The notes under the pieces: model-generated
Databases searched by the model: none
What the model was told of the DNA's origin: nothing
Seen by the model: the letters and a program-made list of their open reading frames with translations, nothing else
Source of the DNA: Sulfitobacter sp.
Lineage (GTDB): Bacteria; Pseudomonadota; Alphaproteobacteria; Rhodobacterales; Rhodobacteraceae
Length of the DNA: 11,115 bases
NCBI GenBank assembly: GCA_024636405.1
Contig: JAGXHC010000165.1
Location: 1-11,115 of the forward strand
Direction of reading: 5' to 3'
Made by a program: the position numbers and the translations under genes
Part shown: positions 7,533-11,115 of the stretch, piece after piece
Layout of the letters: each line of letters opens with the position of its first letter
Position numbering within the stretch: position 1 is the stretch's first letter

Positions 7533-8945
7533 ATGGCCGATGGCCTTTGGCGGCAGGTTGAAACCGTCACCGACACGGTAAGCGAGACCTTTTTCGAGCC
7601 TGTTATCCGGCTGGGTGTCACGGGGCTTGCACGGTCAGGCAAGACGGTGTTCATCACCTCGCTGGTGGCGAACCTGCTGGATCGGGGCCGCATGCCCGGC
7701 CTGCTGGCTGCCAGCGAAGGCCGCATCGAGGCCGCGTTTCTGCAACCGCAGCCCGATGATACAGTGCCGCGTTTTGACTATGAATCGCATCTTGCCGCCT
7801 TGACCGGCCCCACACCGCACTGGCCCGAAAGCACGCGCACCATATCTGAGCTGCGCCTGTCCCTGCGGGTGCGGCCCAAGGGGCTGCTGGCCGGGTTTCA
7901 GGGGCCGCGCACAATTCACCTTGATATCGTGGACTACCCCGGCGAATGGCTGCTTGATCTGGCGTTGATGGACCGGACGTACGACCAGTGGGCGCGCGAA
8001 ACATTGGCGCGCATTGACGCGCGCGAAACGGCGCAGGCTTTCATGACGGCTGTGCGCGCGGTGGACCCGGAGGCACCGCACGACGAGGGGCTGGCACGCG
8101 ATCTGGCCGAAGGTTTTGCCGCCTATCTTCAGGGCGCGCGGCGCGCGGGATTCTCGGACTGCACACCGGGGCGGTTTTTGCTGCCCGGCGAACTGGCCGG
8201 TTCGCCTGTGCTGACGTTTGCGCCGGTGCCCACGACAGGCGCATCGAAACGCGGCAGCCTGCACCGCGAGATGGCGCGCCGGTTTGACGCCTACAAAAAA
8301 CAGGTCGTGCAGCCGTTCTTTCGCGATCATTTTGCACGGATTGATCGGCAGATCGTGTTGGTGGATGCGCTGGGTGCCATTCATCAAGGGCCGCGCGCGG
8401 TAGAAGACCTGCGCAGCGCCATGGCCGAAATTCTGAGCGCCTTTCGCCCCGGTACCAACTGGTTCCTGAGCAGCCTTCTGCGCGGCAAGCGGGTGGAAAA
8501 GATCCTTTTCGCTGCGACCAAGGCCGACCACCTGCACCATGCCCAGCATCCGAAACTGACCGCCGTGATGGAAGCATTGACCCGCGCCGCCCGCGACCGT
8601 GCGCAATATGCGGGCGCAGGCACCGCTGCGATGTCCATCGCCAGCCTGCGCGCCACCACAGAGGCGACAATGGCGCATGAGGGCGAAACGCTGAACGTGG
8701 TGCGCGGCACATTGTTGAACGATGATGGTACGCGCGGGCGCGAGGCGGCATTTTATCCCGGTGAATTGCCGCAGGATCCGGCGCATCTGTTGAACCCGGC
8801 GCGGCAGGGGGCGCAGAAGTGGCTGGATCAGGATTACCGCATCATGCGTTTTGCCCCCGCAGCGCTGAACCTGCGCCCCGGCGACGGGCCGCCGCATATC
8901 CGGCTGGACCGGGCGGCGGAATTTCTGATCGGGGATCGGTTGTGA
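7533..8945 (+). CDS. ycjX: YcjX family P-loop NTPase (DUF463)
   Basis: Predicted GTPase-like stress protein of the YcjX family, which in enterobacteria is encoded with YcjF next to the phage-shock genes; its molecular role is not settled. 470 aa from ATG 7533. Walker A is GLARSGKT at 31-38 after the typical FEPVIRLGVTGL, a Walker B/G3-like DYPGEW sits at 134-139, and a G4-like TKAD lies at 329-332. The start is uncertain: the frame is open far upstream over truA, and TTG 7518 (GAGGCGGG upstream, adding LGLIG) and ATG 7482 are alternatives; 7533 is the first ATG just before the conserved region. It ends in a GTGA overlap with the acetyltransferase gene, and a YcjF-like gene follows, so the three form a tight operon. 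No psp genes are in the window. Confidence 0.92.
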   Translation: MADGLWRQVETVTDTVSETFFEPVIRLGVTGLARSGKTVFITSLVANLLDRGRMPGLLAASEGRIEAAFLQPQPDDTVPRFDYESHLAALTGPTPHWPESTRTISELRLSLRVRPKGLLAGFQGPRTIHLDIVDYPGEWLLDLALMDRTYDQWARETLARIDARETAQAFMTAVRAVDPEAPHDEGLARDLAEGFAAYLQGARRAGFSDCTPGRFLLPGELAGSPVLTFAPVPTTGASKRGSLHREMARRFDAYKKQVVQPFFRDHFARIDRQIVLVDALGAIHQGPRAVEDLRSAMAEILSAFRPGTNWFLSSLLRGKRVEKILFAATKADHLHHAQHPKLTAVMEALTRAARDRAQYAGAGTAAMSIASLRATTEATMAHEGETLNVVRGTLLNDDGTRGREAAFYPGELPQDPAHLLNPARQGAQKWLDQDYRIMRFAPAALNLRPGDGPPHIRLDRAAEFLIGDRL

Positions 8946-9391
8946 CGCCGCTTGTGGTCAAACCGGCGCGTCCTCTGGATGCCGGCGCAGTGGCCGCCGT
9001 GATGGGGGCCGCGACCGACGCACAGCCCTGGCTGCCGCGCATCTACAGCCGTGCACAGGACATCATGCACGCAGGTGATATGATCGACGCAGGCTGGGTC
9101 AATGTGGCAAAGCACGGCGAGACCATCATCGGTTTTATTGCGCGTGGTGAAACGGAAATCCACGCGCTTTACCTGCATCCCGCAGCACAGGGGCGCGGCA
9201 TCGCGCGGCATCTGCTGGACGCGGCAAAGGGGGCCACCGGGCGGCTGGGTCTTTGGAGCTTTGAGGCCAATGCACGCGCCGCGCGGTTCTATCGCAAGGC
9301 AGGTTTCATTGAGGTGACACGCACCTGCGGCGCGGGCAATGACGCGGGTCTGCCCGATATCAGGTTCGAATGGCAAAGGGAGGCTGCGTGA
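8942..9391 (+). CDS. GNAT family N-acetyltransferase
   Basis: 149-aa GNAT-fold protein predicted to move an acetyl group from acetyl-CoA to an unknown amine. Motif A is ALYLHPAAQGRGIARHLLDA, with the CoA pyrophosphate loop QGRGIA at 83-88; motif B is NARAARFYRKAGF at 110-122. The GTG at 8942 overlaps the ycjX stop by four bases (GTGA) and has GGGG 7 nt upstream. An upstream extension in frame would lie entirely inside ycjX and is not needed by the fold. Its stop shares one base with the next ATG (TGATG), so all three genes are probably translationally coupled. The position between ycjX and ycjF suggests a function tied to those proteins, but nothing in the sequence reveals the substrate; a RimI-like protein acetylase is one possibility. 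Confidence 0.9.
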   Translation: MTPLVVKPARPLDAGAVAAVMGAATDAQPWLPRIYSRAQDIMHAGDMIDAGWVNVAKHGETIIGFIARGETEIHALYLHPAAQGRGIARHLLDAAKGATGRLGLWSFEANARAARFYRKAGFIEVTRTCGAGNDAGLPDIRFEWQREAA

Positions 9392-10398
9392 TGGCCAAAG
9401 GTCCGGTATTGTTCGAGATCGAAGACGACGTCGGCCCCGGCCCAAGCGTGGCCGAAGCGCTGCCGGTGCCGGATATCGACGCGCCCGCGCCGCAGGGACA
9501 GGCGATGCAGATCGCGGCCCGTTTGGCGGCGCGCAAGCCCTCGCTGCTGTCACGGGTGTTCTGGTGGCTTGCGGGCGCGCTGGTGGGGGCGATGGTATCG
9601 GTAGCGGCGTGGAGCTTTGTGACCGGGCTGATGGTGCGCTATCCCCTGCTGGGCTGGGCGATGACGGTGCTGATCGGGGCGTTTCTTGTGGTGCTTGCGC
9701 TGATATCGCTGCGCGAGCTTGCGGCGTTTGGCCGACTGGCACGGCTGGACGGGCTGCACCACGACGCAGGCGAAGCACTGGCCAATGCGGATTTGGCGGC
9801 GGCGCGCAGTGTGACCGACCGTTTGGTGGCGCTTTATGACCGGCGCGAGGATACCCGCTGGGGCCGCGACCGGTTGGCGGAATTGCGCGGCGACCAGTTG
9901 GACGCCTCGGGACTGCTGGCCCTGGCCGAAGAGGAACTGCTGGGCCCGCTCGATATTGCCGCCAGCCGCGAGGTGGAGGCCGCCGCGCGTCAGGTTGCCA
10001 CCGTCACGGCACTGGTGCCGTTGGCGCTGGCGGATGTGGCGGCGGCGCTGACGTCGAACCTGCGGATGATCCGGCGCATTGCAGAGGTTTACGGCGGGCG
10101 ATCGGGTTTCTTCGGGTCCTGGCGACTGACCCGCGTGGTGCTGTCGCATATGGTGGCGACGGGTGCCGTGGCGGTTGGTGATGATATGCTGGAACCGCTG
10201 CTTGGTGGATCTTTGCTGAGCAAGCTGAGCCGGCGCTTTGGCGAGGGGCTGGTGAACGGTGCGCTGACCGCGCGTGTCGGCGTGGCCGCAATGGAGGTCT
10301 GCCGCCCAATGCCATTCTCTGCGGGCAAACGCCCCAAGGTGCGCGCAATCATCGCGCGCGCCCTTGGCGGATTGTTCGGCGGCAGCAAAACGCGCTGA
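9391..10398 (+). CDS. ycjF: YcjF-like inner-membrane protein (DUF697/TIGR01620 type)
   Basis: 335-aa membrane protein, probable partner of YcjX. The N-terminus (1-50) is acidic, then Pro/Ala-rich, and cytoplasmic in appearance. Two hydrophobic segments follow at about 56-80 and 86-107. The remaining ~225 residues form a mostly helical soluble domain ending in the family hallmark FGEGLVNGALTARVGVAAME and CRPMPF near the C-terminus. I chose ATG 9391 because GGGAGG lies 8-9 nt upstream and the start shares one base with the GNAT stop (TGATG). ATG 9370 is in frame but would precede that Shine-Dalgarno. The function in the family is not settled; association with envelope stress is known from enterobacterial ycjXF. 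Last gene of the three-gene unit; the ileS leader begins about 50-80 bp later. Confidence 0.88.
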   Translation: MAKGPVLFEIEDDVGPGPSVAEALPVPDIDAPAPQGQAMQIAARLAARKPSLLSRVFWWLAGALVGAMVSVAAWSFVTGLMVRYPLLGWAMTVLIGAFLVVLALISLRELAAFGRLARLDGLHHDAGEALANADLAAARSVTDRLVALYDRREDTRWGRDRLAELRGDQLDASGLLALAEEELLGPLDIAASREVEAAARQVATVTALVPLALADVAAALTSNLRMIRRIAEVYGGRSGFFGSWRLTRVVLSHMVATGAVAVGDDMLEPLLGGSLLSKLSRRFGEGLVNGALTARVGVAAMEVCRPMPFSAGKRPKVRAIIARALGGLFGGSKTR

Positions 10399-10445
10399 GG
10401 CAGGCCACCGTGTTTCACCCGTGCAGGATGCAGGCGCGTTCGGGC

Positions 10446-10474
10446 TTGCTGCGTCTGGGGTCGCTGTTTATAAG
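10446..10474 (+). promoter_or_regulatory. Candidate sigma70 promoter of ileS and its leader
   Basis: TTGCTG (10446-10451) and TATAAG (10469-10474, five of six matches to TATAAT) are separated by exactly 17 bp, in the only AT-rich TTTATAAG stretch of the ycjF-ileS gap. The expected transcription start, 7-8 nt past the -10 box, falls at 10481-10482, at the A of the leader ATG, so the transcript could be leaderless. Confidence 0.5.
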
Positions 10475-10481
10475 CGCGGGC

Positions 10482-10541
10482 ATGAACCGCTTTGCCGCGA
10501 TCATTATCCGAATTATATCCCCCGGCGCTCTGATCCGTTGA
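10482..10541 (+). CDS. Putative Ile-rich leader peptide of ileS
   Basis: 19-codon ORF, ATG to TGA, encoding MNRFAAIIIRIISPGALIR. Ile codons are ATC ATT ATC at 10500-10508, ATT ATA at 10512-10517 and ATC at 10533, so five of six consecutive codons are Ile and one is the rare ATA. It lies 77 bp upstream of the isoleucyl-tRNA synthetase start, on the same strand, in an otherwise GC-rich spacer. That is the arrangement expected for a ribosome-attenuation leader that senses charged tRNA-Ile. No clear Shine-Dalgarno precedes it (only GCGGGC), but the likely transcription start coincides with the AUG, as in the leaderless trpL known from rhizobia. I know of no described peptide of this sequence. Translation is inferred; a chance Ile run is the alternative but unlikely given position and composition. 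Confidence 0.55.
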   Translation: MNRFAAIIIRIISPGALIR

Positions 10542-10604
10542 GCCGCCGGGCAGAGGTGTTTGAGCCTATCGCACCGCTTCTTGATTTCCCCTGACCGCTT
10601 TGCC
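10486..10604 (+). repeat. 11-bp direct repeat ACCGCTTTGCC flanking the ileS leader
   Basis: ACCGCTTTGCC occurs at 10486-10496 (codons 2-5 of the leader ORF) and again at 10594-10604, directly before the ileS Shine-Dalgarno. A partial copy, ACCGCTT, is at 10573-10579. Between them, GGCAGAG (10549-10555) can pair over 7 bp (one G-U) with the CTTTGCC of either full copy, so mutually exclusive RNA folds are possible. Confidence 0.6.
10521..10550 (+). promoter_or_regulatory. GC-rich hairpin of the ileS leader RNA
   Basis: CCCGGCG (10521-10527) pairs with CGCCGGG (10544-10550), and CTC (10528-10530) with GAG (10540-10542), leaving one bulged C and a 9-nt loop. The 5' arm starts four bases after the last codon of the Ile cluster, so a ribosome stalled there would mask it. 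No T-run follows, so it is not a classic terminator; a switching helix is more likely. Confidence 0.5.
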
Positions 10605-10610
10605 AAAGGA
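10605..10610 (+). promoter_or_regulatory. ileS ribosome binding site
   Basis: AAAGGA lies 8 nt before ATG 10619 and decides that start. Its AAAG can pair with CTTT at 10598-10601 across a GCC loop, a weak 4-bp hairpin that would mask it and would be opened if CTTTGCC paired with GGCAGAG upstream. Confidence 0.6.
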
Positions 10611-10618
10611 CGCCCGCC

Positions 10619-11115
10619 ATGTGCGCCGAGACGACCGAAACCCCCGACTACAAATCCACCCTGAACCTGCCCCGCACCGATTTTCCGATGCGTGCGGGCC
10701 TGCCTAACCGCGAACCCGGCTGGCTGGCGCGGTGGGAACAGATCGGTGTCTACGACCGCCTGCGCGAGAAAGCCGCCCTTGCCGGGACAGACGGAAATGG
10801 CACCGTGCGCACGCCTTTCACGCTGCATGACGGACCCCCCTATGCGAACGGGCATCTGCACATCGGTCACGCGCTGAACAAGACGATCAAGGACATGATC
10901 GTGCGCAGCCACCAGATGATGGGCCGCGACGCGCGCTATATCCCCGGCTGGGATTGCCACGGTCTGCCAATCGAATGGAAGATCGAGGAACAGTACCGCA
11001 AAAAGGGCCGCGACAAGGATCAGGTGCCGATCAACGAATTCCGCGCCGAGTGCCGCGAATTCGCGCGCGGCTGGGTTGATATCCAGCGCGAGGAATTCAA
11101 GCGTCTGGGCATCAC
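10619..11115 (+). CDS. ileS: Isoleucyl-tRNA synthetase, N-terminal part (runs off window)
   Basis: Class-I aminoacyl-tRNA synthetase that charges tRNA-Ile in the cytosol. 165 complete codons are visible of an expected ~930-1000, open to the last base. The N-terminal [19 protein letters not shown] segment is typical of IleRS. The ATP-binding HIGH motif is at 81-84 within [18 protein letters not shown], followed by [16 protein letters not shown] (108-123), which belongs to the IleRS/ValRS/LeuRS group; the DFPMRAGLP leader segment marks IleRS. The KMSKS loop, editing domain and zinc site lie beyond the window. ATG 10619 follows AAAGGA at 8-nt spacing. The upstream 220 bp contain a promoter-like sequence, an Ile-rich mini-ORF and alternative RNA helices, suggesting control by isoleucine charging. 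Confidence 0.96.
   Translation, partial: MCAETTETPDYKSTLNLPRTDFPMRAGLPNREPGWLARWEQIGVYDRLREKAALAGTDGNGTVRTPFTLHDGPPYANGHLHIGHALNKTIKDMIVRSHQMMGRDARYIPGWDCHGLPIEWKIEEQYRKKGRDKDQVPINEFRAECREFARGWVDIQREEFKRLGI

Noticed and set aside
7635..8897. Long minus-strand open frame (420 codons) opposite ycjX
   Set aside because: Low-complexity Gln/His/Arg/Gly-rich translation with no recognisable domain; an antisense shadow of a well-supported gene in high-GC DNA.
8834..9778. Minus-strand open frame (314 codons) spanning ycjX end, GNAT gene and ycjF start
   Set aside because: Crosses three confidently assigned genes and has a Pro/Arg/Ala-rich, unstructured translation.
10274..10594. Plus-strand 106-codon frame overlapping the end of ycjF and the ileS leader
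   Set aside because: Out of frame with ycjF for nearly half its length, no RBS, no domain; the Ile mini-ORF in another frame is better supported.
10415..10960. Minus-strand open frame (181 codons) across the ileS leader and 5' end
   Set aside because: Antisense to ileS, no domain; the leader region is better explained on the plus strand.

Overview
The window reads as a high-GC chromosomal segment of an alphaproteobacterium, most likely Rhodobacteraceae/Roseobacteraceae. This is inferred from the protein families, the argD-argF pairing, the ycjX-GNAT-ycjF cluster and the style of the IleRS N-terminus; no 16S or other species marker is present. Coding density is high. I see no mobile element, CRISPR array, tRNA or rRNA gene.

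Layout. Positions 1-2825 (+) hold an arginine-biosynthesis pair, argD (5' truncated by the window edge) and argF, followed by a panE-type ketopantoate reductase whose GTG start overlaps the argF stop. Positions 2892-4953 (-) hold a PiT-family phosphate transporter and, upstream of it on the same strand, a DIPP-like Nudix hydrolase. The convergent panE/pit junction carries two inverted repeats with the same TTGCAA core, and the pit-side one makes a plausible terminator. Positions 5102-6526 (+) hold 6-phosphogluconate dehydrogenase (gnd), divergent from the Nudix gene. Positions 6658-7428 (-) hold truA, convergent with gnd. Positions 7533-10398 (+) hold ycjX, a GNAT acetyltransferase and a ycjF-like membrane protein, with overlapping stop/start codons at both junctions. 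From 10619 to the window end is the N-terminal part of ileS.

Most interesting region: 10399-10618, the roughly 220-bp stretch in front of ileS. It contains a 19-codon ORF (10482-10541) encoding MNRFAAIIIRIISPGALIR, with five Ile in six consecutive codons and six Ile overall, directly upstream of the isoleucyl-tRNA synthetase gene. A promoter-like TTGCTG-N17-TATAAG ends 7 nt before its ATG, so the transcript may start at or next to the AUG (leaderless). A GC-rich hairpin starts just after the Ile codons, and an 11-bp direct repeat places the same CTTTGCC element in the leader ORF and immediately before the ileS Shine-Dalgarno. A GGCAGAG element between them can pair with either copy. I propose a ribosome-mediated attenuator (Ile-tRNA sensing) controlling ileS. 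The leader ORF and repeats are seen directly; the mechanism is inference.

The rest is mostly housekeeping metabolism: arginine synthesis, possibly pantothenate, pentose phosphate pathway, phosphate uptake, tRNA pseudouridylation and tRNA charging. Smaller points of interest are an 8-bp GC hairpin abutting the truA start codon and a GNAT gene placed between ycjX and ycjF.
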